Shown: positions 46,201-54,307 of the stretch, piece after piece
How the letters are laid out: every line of letters starts with the position of its first letter
How positions within the stretch are numbered: position 1 is the stretch's first letter
Program-made: the position numbers and the translations under genes
Notes under the pieces: generated by a model
The model's database searches: none
Told to the model about the DNA's origin: nothing
What the model saw: the letters and a program-made list of their open reading frames with translations, nothing else
Assembly: GCA_040507985.1 (NCBI GenBank)
Contig: JBEVNR010000044.1
Location: 1-54,545 of the forward strand
Direction of reading: 5' to 3'
Length of the DNA stretch: 54,545 nucleotides
From: JBEVNR01 sp040507985
GTDB taxonomy: Bacteria; Pseudomonadota; Alphaproteobacteria; Rickettsiales; UBA6187

Positions 46201-47319
46201 CTAATCGTTAAGTCTGGTCCGCTCCGGATGAAACCGTCCGTTCAGCGTCAATCCCACCGCCGTCATGACGGTAAGCATGATGGTGCCGCCGTAGGAAAGC
46301 AACGGAAGCGGCGCCCCCACCACGGGAATGACGCCGCTCACCATCGCGACGTTGATGGCGACGTGCAAAAACAACAAGCCGGCCGATCCCGCCGACAAAA
46401 TGCGCCCAAAGGAGTGGCGGCACTCCATGCCGAAAGACAGCATCCGCAACGTTAAAAATAAATAGGCCGCGAGCGTGCCGAGCGCGCCAACCATTCCCAA
46501 CTCTTCCGAAAGCAGGGTAAAAATAAAGTCGGTTTGGTGTTCGGGAAGGAAATCGAGCTGGCTTTGGCTGCCCTGCATAAATCCCTTTCCCGTCGCGCCT
46601 CCCGATCCGATGGCGATAATCGACTGCATGATGTTATAGCCGCTGCCGAGCGGGTCTTCTTCCGGATGAAGAAACACCAATATGCGTTTTTTTTGGTAGT
46701 CCATGAGGTAAAAATGCCATAATAACGGCGACGCGCAGGCGGCAAGCACGCCGCAGACGATGAAATATATCCACGGCACCCCGGCTGCGAACAGCACGAT
46801 CACTCCGCAGGCCGCAAGAATCGTTCCGGTGCCTAAATCCGGCTGCGCGAGAATAAGCGCGGTCGGCGCCGCAATGATAAGCGCCGGCGGCAACAGCGAC
46901 GTCCATTTTCCTTGCGCCGCCGCCTCCATGTCTTGAAAATACCGCGCCAGCGCCATCACCATCGCCAATTTCATGGGTTCGGAGGGCTGAAGTCCGAATC
47001 CGCCGAAACGCAGCCAACGTTCCGCGCCCATGGTGGTTTCGCCCGCCACGTCGTTTAAAAACAATAAAAATAAGGCGAAGGCGTAAGCGGGGTAGGCCAG
47101 CTTATACAGCCACCGCGTCGGCATGGCCGCAATCGCCAGCATAATGGGGGAAAACGCGCAGAAACGCAAGGCGTGGCGCAAGGCCCACGGCGTCCACGAT
47201 CCGTGGGCCGCCGAATACAGCAAGGCCGTTCCTTCCGTCGCCAACGCCGCCATCACGAGAAAAAATATCCAAGGCGTGAGGCCGACGAAACTGCGCCGCT
47301 CGTAAACGCTGCCGTACAT
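46201..47319 (-). CDS. rodA: rod-shape SEDS peptidoglycan polymerase RodA
   Basis: RodA is the glycosyltransferase of the elongasome, working with PBP2. The 372-residue polytopic protein (about ten helices) has the SEDS motifs Q-P-S-E-P-M-K-L, Q-P-D-L-G-T, S-G-G-A-T-G-K-G, P-E-H-Q-T-D-F-I-F and the final P-L-L-S-Y-G-G-T. It is RodA rather than FtsW by the P-E-H-Q-T-D-F-I-F segment and length. ATG at 47319 has GGAAGA 8 bp upstream; the frame also allows 47343. PBP2 and mreBCD are not in the window. Confidence 0.93.
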   Translation of the reverse strand: MYGSVYERRSFVGLTPWIFFLVMAALATEGTALLYSAAHGSWTPWALRHALRFCAFSPIMLAIAAMPTRWLYKLAYPAYAFALFLLFLNDVAGETTMGAERWLRFGGFGLQPSEPMKLAMVMALARYFQDMEAAAQGKWTSLLPPALIIAAPTALILAQPDLGTGTILAACGVIVLFAAGVPWIYFIVCGVLAACASPLLWHFYLMDYQKKRILVFLHPEEDPLGSGYNIMQSIIAIGSGGATGKGFMQGSQSQLDFLPEHQTDFIFTLLSEELGMVGALGTLAAYLFLTLRMLSFGMECRHSFGRILSAGSAGLLFLHVAINVAMVSGVIPVVGAPLPLLSYGGTIMLTVMTAVGLTLNGRFHPERTRLND

Positions 47320-47437
47320 AGGGTGTTCTTCCGCGCGCGTCATTAATTGATAAGCCGCGCCATACTATCGATTTTTGTTGTGGAAAAGAAGTAAATATTA
47401 TACCGTAACGGCAGTTTTAACGTGCGGGAACACCATC

Positions 47438-48718
47438 GTGAGCGTAACGGACGTCACTCCGCCGAAAGACAGGCCCGATCTTGAGGCGCTGAAAAAGCGG
47501 GCGAAGCTGCGCGAAAAGGCGCTGAAGAAAAAATTAAAGCGCCGGCAAATCGTTAAGCTGACCGCATCCCACGTCGCCGGCCGCAAGCGAAAGAACGCCG
47601 CCTTCACTTTTATGTGTGCGTCGGGCCTGTGGGCGAACGTGCTGTTTCTCGTCGCGCTCGTGGCGTCGTTATGTTATTCGGGCGCCGGGGCGTTTACGTC
47701 CGTCTACGTGCAAGCGCCGGTTTCCGCCGAATACCCCGACGCCTACGGCGCGTTGGCTCAAGCCGTCGGCGCTCCCAAGGGAAGGCTCGGAGGCCGCGAC
47801 ATGCGCGCCCTGCTCAGCAACGCGGCGCCGTCCGAATTTGACGCCGCGAAAAAAGAGGGCGAAGCGTCGGCATGGCTGAGGGCGTCGTCTTCACTCGCGC
47901 TATTCGTCTCCGACGAAAAACGCCAAGCGCACTTGCTGTCGCCGTCGCAAACCCAGTACGTCAAAAAATTGCAAGACGCCGGCACGATCAAACGACGCTT
48001 CAACGCCGATTTTTGGAAAAACGGCGACTCCAACTATCCCGAGCTGGCCGGCATTCTCGCGGGGTTGGTCGGCGTGTGCGGCGTGGCGCTTGTCTGTATG
48101 GCGGCGGCCTTCCCTTGCGGCGTCATGACCGCCGTCTATTTGGAGGAATTCGCGTCGCGCAGCCGTTTTTCAAGCATGATCGAAATTAACGTCAATAATT
48201 TGGCGGCCATTCCCTCGGTGATATTCGGGTTGCTCGGCTTGTCTTTATATATCGGCTATCTCGGCGCGCCGCGTTCCTCCATTCTCGCCGGAGCGCTGAC
48301 CCTCGTGATGATGGCGCTGCCGGTGGTGGTCATCGCCTCGCGCGCCGCCTTGCGGTCGGTGCCGCAATCGGTGCGCGACGGCGCCCTTGCGCTTGGGGCG
48401 ACGCGCATGCAGACCGTGCTGCACCACGTCTTGCCGGCCGCCGCTCCCGGCATGGCCACCGGCGCCATCCTTGGATTGGCCAGAATCATCGGAGAAACCG
48501 CCCCGCTACTGCTTATCGGTATGGTGGCGTTCATCATGCACCCCCCCGCGAACCTGCTTGAGCCGGCGACAACGCTTCCCGTGCAAATTTACATGTGGTC
48601 GGACAGGCCGGAATCCGGGTTCCGCGAGAAAACCGCCGCCGCCATCGTCGTGTTGCTAGGCGCGCTTTTCGCGCTAAACCTTGGGGCGAATCTGGTGCGC
48701 AAGAGATATTCTACGTAG
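47438..48718 (+). CDS. pstA: phosphate ABC transporter permease PstA
   Basis: PstA is one of two permeases of the high-affinity phosphate importer PstSCAB. The 426-residue product has a charged N-terminal tail, one membrane helix (about 60-80), a large periplasmic loop, then the five-helix core with the family motif Y-L-E-E-F-A-S-R-S-R-F and I-E-I-N-V-N-N-L-A-A-I-P-S-V-I-F-G. The permease EAA loop is A-L-A-L-G-A-T-R. GTG at 47438 matches the usual start; a TTG at 47375 is in frame. No pstC, pstB or phoU is adjacent, unlike normal pst operons. Confidence 0.92.
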   Translation: MSVTDVTPPKDRPDLEALKKRAKLREKALKKKLKRRQIVKLTASHVAGRKRKNAAFTFMCASGLWANVLFLVALVASLCYSGAGAFTSVYVQAPVSAEYPDAYGALAQAVGAPKGRLGGRDMRALLSNAAPSEFDAAKKEGEASAWLRASSSLALFVSDEKRQAHLLSPSQTQYVKKLQDAGTIKRRFNADFWKNGDSNYPELAGILAGLVGVCGVALVCMAAAFPCGVMTAVYLEEFASRSRFSSMIEINVNNLAAIPSVIFGLLGLSLYIGYLGAPRSSILAGALTLVMMALPVVVIASRAALRSVPQSVRDGALALGATRMQTVLHHVLPAAAPGMATGAILGLARIIGETAPLLLIGMVAFIMHPPANLLEPATTLPVQIYMWSDRPESGFREKTAAAIVVLLGALFALNLGANLVRKRYST

Positions 48719-49047
48719 ACGTCAATCCCTATCGAGCGCTAAGCCGATAATAATATTCATAAATTTAAAGAATTGGTTAAAAGCGCAGGCACATTAGATG
48801 CCCTTCCTTCGGATGACGCACGCATGAAAGCATGGCTGTTGAAAGCAAGGTGCAGCGAGCCTTTCCTTTATAACGCTTATGCGCCTTTGGGGAGCGATGG
48901 CCTCCACCTTCCGCAGGGCAATTCAACACAGAGATTGAAACTTAATCTTTGCCGGCGATAGAAAAGGAAAAACCGTTGTTATGGAGAACGCCACTTTTTA
49001 GAAGGTAAAAAACAAAGGAGATTATCCAGGGCACCGATGGTATAGCG
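48719..49047. other. intergenic between pstA and adk; possible gene debris and direct repeat
   Basis: 329 bp. A 62-codon frame from TTG at 48773 to 48961 has no ribosome site and no recognisable product. AGCGCTAAGCCGATA (48735-48749) and AGCGCTAAGCAGATA (49044-49058) are a 15-bp direct repeat with one mismatch bounding the region. Base composition changes here from G+C-rich (left) to A+T-rich (right). No terminator was recognised. Confidence 0.5.
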
Positions 49048-49707
49048 CTAAGCAGATAAATTACTTAAGACAATAAAGATATCGTTAGTAACCGATTTTA
49101 CATCAGCTGCTCCGTTAATAGTAAACATCGGTATATGACCATTATAATAATGGTCAACCACGGGCCCGGTTTGCGAATTATATGCATCCAACCTAGCACG
49201 AAGCGTCTCTTGATTGTCGTCGCTTCGATTAATAAACTCCTTACCGCCACATATATTACATACGCCTTGTTTTAACGGCGGCATAAAATCATGGTGATAC
49301 CCCTTACCACAGGAAGCGCACGAAAAGCGCCCTATAATGCGTTTTATTAAATCTTCCGTTGGCGCAATAATATGAATGATAACGTCAATCGGTTTTTTTA
49401 AATCCTTAAGCATAACATCAAGTTGCTTTGCTTGGTGAACCGTACGAGGAAATCCGTCCAGAATAAAGCCGTTAGCAACCAAATTCCCTGATAAAGCTTT
49501 TTTAATAACGTTTATCATTAAATCATCAGAGACTAAAGCACCGGATTCCATTACTTCGCGAATTTTTATTGCAAGCGGAGAGTCGCCTGAAGCGGCAACC
49601 CGCAACATATCTCCCGTAGATAATTTCGGTATCGAAAATTTTGCCGATATTTTGTCTGCTTGTGTCCCCTTTCCTGCTCCCGGAGGCCCCAATAAAACAA
49701 CTCTCAT
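49048..49707 (-). CDS. adk: adenylate kinase
   Basis: Adk equilibrates ATP + AMP with 2 ADP. At 219 residues it is the long form, with P-loop G-P-P-G-A-G-K-G-T, AMP-site L-S-T-G-D-M-L-R, G-F-P-R-T, and a LID domain carrying four cysteines (C-x-x-C and C-x-x-C) that form a structural zinc site. It overlaps secY by 4 bp, the conserved secY-adk order. Normally rpsM, rpsK, rpoA and rplQ follow, but here the operon stops. Strongly A+T-rich codon use compared with genes left of 48.7 kb. Confidence 0.97.
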   Translation of the reverse strand: MRVVLLGPPGAGKGTQADKISAKFSIPKLSTGDMLRVAASGDSPLAIKIREVMESGALVSDDLMINVIKKALSGNLVANGFILDGFPRTVHQAKQLDVMLKDLKKPIDVIIHIIAPTEDLIKRIIGRFSCASCGKGYHHDFMPPLKQGVCNICGGKEFINRSDDNQETLRARLDAYNSQTGPVVDHYYNGHIPMFTINGAADVKSVTNDIFIVLSNLSA

Positions 49708-51035
49708 CGTTTTTTCCTTTTTTCGGCTTTTCTTAAAATACTCTTATATTTATAGCTATAAAACTGCATGTTAATTTGAGACAAGGTATCAATAGTAACG
49801 TTAACGATAATAAGAATACTCGTGCCGCCTAAATAAAAAGGGATTGAATTACGGGTGGTTAATATTTCCGGAAGAAGACATATTGCGCACAAATAAAAAG
49901 CGCCGATGGTAGTCATCCGAGTCAGTACATAATCAAAATATTCCGCCGTGCTTTTACCGGGGCGGAACCCCGTCACATACCCGCTATTTTTTCTAAGGTT
50001 TTCTGCAGTTTCCTGACTGTTAAAAATAATCGAAGTATAAAAATAACTAAAAAAAACGATAATGGAAGCATAGAATATTATATAGAGCGGTTGACCATGA
50101 GATAAATATCTCACTATCGCATGCAATAAGCTGGACGATGCGGTTTCTTTATCCGATCCTAAAAAACCTGAAATTGTAGCAGGAAAAAGTAAAAACGAAC
50201 TAGCAAATATAGGAGGTATTACGCCGGCCGTATTAATTTTCAAGGGTATATAACTTGTATTTTGAGAGGATTGGGGGCCTGCAGCACGCTTAGCATAATG
50301 AATGGGAATTTTTCTATATGCTTTTTCCATAAAGGTAACGAAAAAAACCAAGCCCAGCAATGCGGCAAAAAAAATCGCGATAAACCAACCCGATATGGCG
50401 CCGGAAGAGGCCATATCCAATAAACGTCCCGAAAATTTAGGAAATTCAGCCACTATGCCGGCAAATATGATAAGGGAAATTCCATTTCCTATTCCTTTCG
50501 AGGTGATGCGATCCCCTAACCAAATTAAAAAAACGGTTCCTCCGGTAAGCGTCACTACCGCGCACAATCGAAAAACAAGCCCAGGCATAATAACGACGTT
50601 CATGTCGCCAATACGCAAATTTTCCAATCCCGCAGAAACGCCGTAAGATTGAAAAATGCATAAAAATATTGCTAAAAACCTTGTATAGTTTTGAATTTTT
50701 TGTCGACCTTGCTCACCTTCTTTTCTTAATTCGCCTAAAGGTTTATGGACGACGGTCAAGAGTTGAATAATAATAGATGCCGTAATATATGGCATAATGC
50801 TAAGGGCAAATAAAGACATGCGGGAGACGGACCCGCCGGCAAAAGTATTCAAAACGCCGAGCAAACCATTCGCATTTTGCTTCATAAATAGAGACAAAGC
50901 ATCACTATCCACAAATGGTATCGGTATATATGAACCGATACGAAAAACAATAAATGCCCAAAAAATAAAAAATACTTTTTTGGATATATTGTGAATAATA
51001 GTCTTATGTGCGGAAGCGTTTAATGAAGAAAGCAT
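49704..51035 (-). CDS. secY: protein translocase subunit SecY
   Basis: SecY is the channel of the SecYEG translocon. The 443-residue, ten-helix protein has the plug-region segment F-A-G-G-S-V-S-R-M-S-L-F-A-L-S-I-M-P-Y-I-T-A, the G-I-G-N-G-I-S-L-I-I-F-A-G-I-V loop, the Y-I-P-L-K-I-N-T-A-G-V-I-P-P-I-F-A-S region and cytoplasmic loops with conserved Arg. It lies 12 bp after rplO and overlaps adk. Confidence 0.97.
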   Translation of the reverse strand: MLSSLNASAHKTIIHNISKKVFFIFWAFIVFRIGSYIPIPFVDSDALSLFMKQNANGLLGVLNTFAGGSVSRMSLFALSIMPYITASIIIQLLTVVHKPLGELRKEGEQGRQKIQNYTRFLAIFLCIFQSYGVSAGLENLRIGDMNVVIMPGLVFRLCAVVTLTGGTVFLIWLGDRITSKGIGNGISLIIFAGIVAEFPKFSGRLLDMASSGAISGWFIAIFFAALLGLVFFVTFMEKAYRKIPIHYAKRAAGPQSSQNTSYIPLKINTAGVIPPIFASSFLLFPATISGFLGSDKETASSSLLHAIVRYLSHGQPLYIIFYASIIVFFSYFYTSIIFNSQETAENLRKNSGYVTGFRPGKSTAEYFDYVLTRMTTIGAFYLCAICLLPEILTTRNSIPFYLGGTSILIIVNVTIDTLSQINMQFYSYKYKSILRKAEKRKKR

Positions 51036-51047
51036 TACATGCGCCAG

Positions 51048-51467
51048 TTAGGCTATTTTTTCTTTAGCTGCTTTAGAAGTCAGTTTTATATCATATTTTA
51101 ATCCGGAAGAAACGGTACCTCCTCCAAGCAATTTAAAAACAATACGCTTAGAATTAATGCCTAAAATTTTATATACATCTTTATCGGTAACGATGTGACC
51201 TTTCTCAAAATATTTAGAGCATAAACCATCTAAATCTTCAATATTTAAGGCGATAAATTTTTGTTTATCATAAGGACGAAAACCTTGTTTTGGCAAACGT
51301 CTATAAATAGGCATTTGTCCGCCTTCAAATCCATTGATTGCAACGCCTGACCTAGCCGTTTGACCTTTTCCGCCACGACCTCCAGTTTTACCTTTACCGG
51401 ATCCAATACCTCTACAAATACGTTTACGTGATTTTTTACAAACGGACGGAAGGGAATTAAGTTCCAT
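51048..51467 (-). CDS. rplO: 50S ribosomal protein L15
   Basis: A 139-residue L15 with the R-G-I-G-S-G-K-G-K-T-G-G-R-G-G-K-G-Q-T-A-R-S-G segment, F-E-G-G-Q-M-P-I-Y-R-R-L-P-K-Q-G-F, and a C-terminal K-L-L-G-G-G-T strand. It stabilises the large subunit late in assembly. It follows rpsE after only 44 bp; rpmD (L30), usually between them, is missing. Confidence 0.96.
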   Translation of the reverse strand: MELNSLPSVCKKSRKRICRGIGSGKGKTGGRGGKGQTARSGVAINGFEGGQMPIYRRLPKQGFRPYDKQKFIALNIEDLDGLCSKYFEKGHIVTDKDVYKILGINSKRIVFKLLGGGTVSSGLKYDIKLTSKAAKEKIA

Positions 51468-51511
51468 AATACACTTACCAACAAATAAAAAAATGCGAAT
51501 ATTACTATAAA

Positions 51512-52033
51512 TTAAGCAGCTTCTCTACGCTCTAGCAAAGCAGATATTTTTAAATTACGTTTTGCAGCTATTAATTTAGGAGAAGAAAGATTTTCAAATG
51601 CAGAAAAACATGCCTTCACAAGATTATGAGGATTGGTAGAGCCTAAAGACTTTGCAACGACATCTTTCACTCCCAAGCACTCAAAAACGGCACGCAAAGC
51701 ACCGCCCGCAATAACGCCCGTACCTTGTTTTGCAGACTTAATAATAACTTTTCCGGAACAATATTTTCCAAAAACGTCATGATGAAGGGTACGAGATTCT
51801 TTTAAAGGAACCCTTATTAAATTTTTTTTTGCCGCTTCTGCCGCTTTTGTTTTTGCAGCTAACACCTCAGAAGCTTTTCCGGACCCAAAACCCACACGTC
51901 CCTTACCATCTCCTATAATAACAAGAGCAGAAAAAGCAAAACGTCGCCCTCCTTTAACAACTTTCGCAACACGCTGAACATTTACTAAATGTGTTTGCAG
52001 TTCGGAATTTTCTGAAGAAGGGGACATATACAC
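51512..52033 (-). CDS. rpsE: 30S ribosomal protein S5
   Basis: A 173-residue S5 with V-N-R-V-A-K-type opening (V-Q-R-V-A-K-V-V-K-G-G-R-R-F-A-F-S-A-L-V), V-G-D-G-K-G-type I-G-D-G-K-G-R-V-G-F-G, and G-T-G-V-I-A-G-G-A-L-R-A-V-F-E. It contributes to decoding fidelity with S4 and S12. It lies 17 bp after rplR. Confidence 0.97.
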   Translation of the reverse strand: MYMSPSSENSELQTHLVNVQRVAKVVKGGRRFAFSALVIIGDGKGRVGFGSGKASEVLAAKTKAAEAAKKNLIRVPLKESRTLHHDVFGKYCSGKVIIKSAKQGTGVIAGGALRAVFECLGVKDVVAKSLGSTNPHNLVKACFSAFENLSSPKLIAAKRNLKISALLERREAA

Positions 52034-52050
52034 CTATATATTAAAATTAG

Positions 52051-52404
52051 TTATGAAATAATGTCGTGAGAACGCAACACATCAGCTACTTCACGCACAA
52101 TTCCATGATATTTATGTTTTCTACGGTCAAACAAAACTTTTTCACCTTGAAGGGAACTTTTAAAAAGCAACGAAGCTTCTTCCGCCAGTTTTTTTCCAAA
52201 AGCAACGTTGCAATAATTTTTATTACATGCTCCTTGAGAGAAAGAAAGAGTGGAAAAATTATGAATTACTTTAGAAGTAAGATCATCAATAAGAAGCAAA
52301 TAAATATGCCGTTCCGTTTTTCTAATTAAAACACGCTTAAATAGAGATGTTTTTGAACGAAGTTTTTTACTGTAAGAACGACGTTGCTGAGATAGCGACT
52401 TCAT
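52051..52404 (-). CDS. rplR: 50S ribosomal protein L18
   Basis: A 117-residue L18, a 5S rRNA-binding protein. It has the basic N-terminus, R-K-T-E-R-H-I-Y-L-L-L-I-D-D, the G-K-K-L-A-E-E-A helix and F-D-R-R-K-H-K-Y-H-G-I-V-R-E-V-A-D-V-L-R near the end. The ATG at 52404 is preferred; a GTG at 52416 is in frame. It diverges somewhat from the family, for example in the middle strand. Confidence 0.93.
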   Translation of the reverse strand: MKSLSQQRRSYSKKLRSKTSLFKRVLIRKTERHIYLLLIDDLTSKVIHNFSTLSFSQGACNKNYCNVAFGKKLAEEASLLFKSSLQGEKVLFDRRKHKYHGIVREVADVLRSHDIIS

Positions 52405-52489
52405 GACTTGATCCACAACAAAATAATTTTTGACTGCATTTACAATCTTTATAGTTAGTAAATTTTTAATTTAAAATGACATTCGTATG

Positions 52490-53023
52490 TTATTTATTTT
52501 TACCTTTCTTACGACGTCTGTATTCGCCAACTTTATAAATACCTTTTCCTTTGTACGGATCTTTCTTACGCAGAGATTGTATAAGTGCCACAAACTGCCC
52601 TAATGCTTCTTTATCAGAAGATTTGATATGCATAAGAGTAGGTTTCTCACACGTCAATTCAATGTTTTTAGGAATTGTAAGAAATATATCATGACTATAC
52701 CCTAACGACAATATTAACAACTTATCTAATACTTCCGCTTTATATCCGACACCGACAATTTCAATTGAAGTTTGAAACCCGTCCGTTACTCCTTTTATCA
52801 TGTTGAAAATAATTGAACGACATGTTCCCCACATAGCACGACAAAAAATATCGTCACGCAAAGGGGTAACTAATACGCCATTATTTTCATTCGATACAGA
52901 AACGCCTTGTAAAATGTTTTTTTCTAAAACGTTGTTACCTTTAGAAACGACAATGCGAGTTTCTTCACATTTTAACGTAACTCCAACAGGTATGGGAATA
53001 ATTCGTTTACCTAAACGAGACAT
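52490..53023 (-). CDS. rplF: 50S ribosomal protein L6
   Basis: A 177-residue L6 with M-S-R-L-G-K-R-I-I-P-I-P opening, two repeated alpha/beta halves, and the conserved end K-D-P-Y-K-G-K-G-I-Y-K. It sits at the base of the L7/L12 stalk, near the factor-binding site. Gene order rpsH-rplF-rplR is the standard spc order. Confidence 0.97.
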   Translation of the reverse strand: MSRLGKRIIPIPVGVTLKCEETRIVVSKGNNVLEKNILQGVSVSNENNGVLVTPLRDDIFCRAMWGTCRSIIFNMIKGVTDGFQTSIEIVGVGYKAEVLDKLLILSLGYSHDIFLTIPKNIELTCEKPTLMHIKSSDKEALGQFVALIQSLRKKDPYKGKGIYKVGEYRRRKKGKNK

Positions 53024-53032
53024 AAAAAACTC

Positions 53033-53431
53033 CTAAAAAAGCGAGCAAATAATCTCGCCGCCTACATTTTGTGATTTAGCAACATGATCAGCCAAAACAC
53101 CCTTTGAAGTACTTAAAATAAATACGCCTAGACCACCATAATATTTTTTTAAGTTGCTTATTCCAGAGTAAAATCTACGACCAGGAGTAGATACGCGTTT
53201 AAATTCTTTAATAACCGGCTTTCCGCGATCATACCGCAAAAAAACACGGATGAGCTTATGAGAAGTACTTTGCGTTATTTCTTCAATGGCCGAAACATAC
53301 CCCTCTTGACTCAACACATCAAGAATAGATTTTTTAATTTTTGAGTAAGGAACGTCCGCGTAGCGCAACTTTGCGCTTTGCGCGTTATTAATACGACATA
53401 TAAGATCAGATATAGGATCAGAAAAACTCAT
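53033..53431 (-). CDS. rpsH: 30S ribosomal protein S8
   Basis: A 132-residue S8 with D-P-I-S-D-L-I-C-R-I-N-N-A, V-P-Y-S-K-I-K, and the C-terminal S-T-P-G-R-R-F-Y and G-V-F-I-L-S-T-S-K-G motifs. S8 binds 16S helix 21 and, in many bacteria, the spc mRNA as translational repressor. The ATG at 53431 is preferred to the TTG at 53440 that overlaps rpsN. Confidence 0.96.
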   Translation of the reverse strand: MSFSDPISDLICRINNAQSAKLRYADVPYSKIKKSILDVLSQEGYVSAIEEITQSTSHKLIRVFLRYDRGKPVIKEFKRVSTPGRRFYSGISNLKKYYGGLGVFILSTSKGVLADHVAKSQNVGGEIICSLF

Positions 53432-53433
53432 AA

Positions 53434-53739
53434 TTACCAACTTGATTTTTTAATTCCCGGAATTTTTCCAAAAGCAGCCAACTCTCGCAATGCAATACGT
53501 GATAACTTAAATTTTCTATAAAATCCTCTGGGACGACCGGTAAGTAAACACCTATTTCGCTGACGAGTCTTTGATGCATCTTTGGGAATTTTTGAAAGCT
53601 TTAATTGAGCTAAAAATTTTTCTGCAATTGGAACGTTTTCATCTTTAAGAATTTTCTTTAATTCTTCTGCCTTTGTTAAAAATTTTTTATGAAGACGGGA
53701 ACGCTTTATATCCCGAGCGATCATTGATTTTTTTGCCAT
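53434..53739 (-). CDS. rpsN: 30S ribosomal protein S14
   Basis: A 101-residue S14 of the long, zinc-free type: the C-x-x-C pairs of the short form are absent, and R-Q-R-N-R-C-L-L-T-G-R-P-R-G-F and L-S-R-I-A-L-R-E-L-A-A-F-G-K-I-P-G-I-K-K-S-S-W-type C-terminus are present. It lies between rplE and rpsH as usual. Confidence 0.97.
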   Translation of the reverse strand: MAKKSMIARDIKRSRLHKKFLTKAEELKKILKDENVPIAEKFLAQLKLSKIPKDASKTRQRNRCLLTGRPRGFYRKFKLSRIALRELAAFGKIPGIKKSSW

Positions 53740-53765
53740 ATTATACCTTGTTATAAGAATCCGAA

Positions 53766-54302
53766 TTATTTTCTAAAAGGCAATCCCATAAGCTCCAAGA
53801 AACGCTTAGAGACTTTATCGCAAGAAGTAGAAGTGACAATGCAAATATCCATTCCTTTAATGGACTCTATCTTATCGTAATCAATTTCAGGAAAAACTAT
53901 GTGCTCTTTAATACCTAGCGAATAGTTGCCATTACCATCGAATGCGTTAAGAGAAAGACCCCTAAAATCTCGAACGCGCGGCAGAGCAAAAACGACAAGA
54001 CGATCAAAAAAAGACTGCATATTATGATTGCGTAAAGTGACTTTACACCCCACTTGTTGCCCTTCGCGAAGCTTAAAACCTGCTATGGATTTTTTTGCAT
54101 ACGTGACAACTGGACGCTGAAGGGCTATTAAACTTAATTCCTTTACCGCAGCCTGAATTTTTTTTGTATCTCCAGCATAATTAGCTAATCCCATATTTAT
54201 CACGATCTTGGTGATAAATGGAAATTGCAGTGGGTTAGCTATTTTAAATTCTTCGCATATTTTTTCTTTTGCAACAGAACTTCGATGAATAAATGTTTGC
54301 AT
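53766..54302 (-). CDS. rplE: 50S ribosomal protein L5
   Basis: A 178-residue L5, which holds 5S rRNA in the central protuberance. It has I-V-I-N-M-G-L-A-N-Y, R-P-V-V-T-Y-A-K-K-S-I-A-G-F-K-L-R-E-G, R-V-R-D-F-R-G-L, and I-D-Y-D-K-I. It follows rplX by 5 bp. Confidence 0.97.
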   Translation of the reverse strand: MQTFIHRSSVAKEKICEEFKIANPLQFPFITKIVINMGLANYAGDTKKIQAAVKELSLIALQRPVVTYAKKSIAGFKLREGQQVGCKVTLRNHNMQSFFDRLVVFALPRVRDFRGLSLNAFDGNGNYSLGIKEHIVFPEIDYDKIESIKGMDICIVTSTSCDKVSKRFLELMGLPFRK

Positions 54303-54307
54303 AAATA

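Noticed and set aside
48773..48961. 62-codon TTG frame between pstA and adk
   Set aside because: No Shine-Dalgarno, no recognisable sequence, and it lies in what looks like debris. It is described only as part of the intergenic region.
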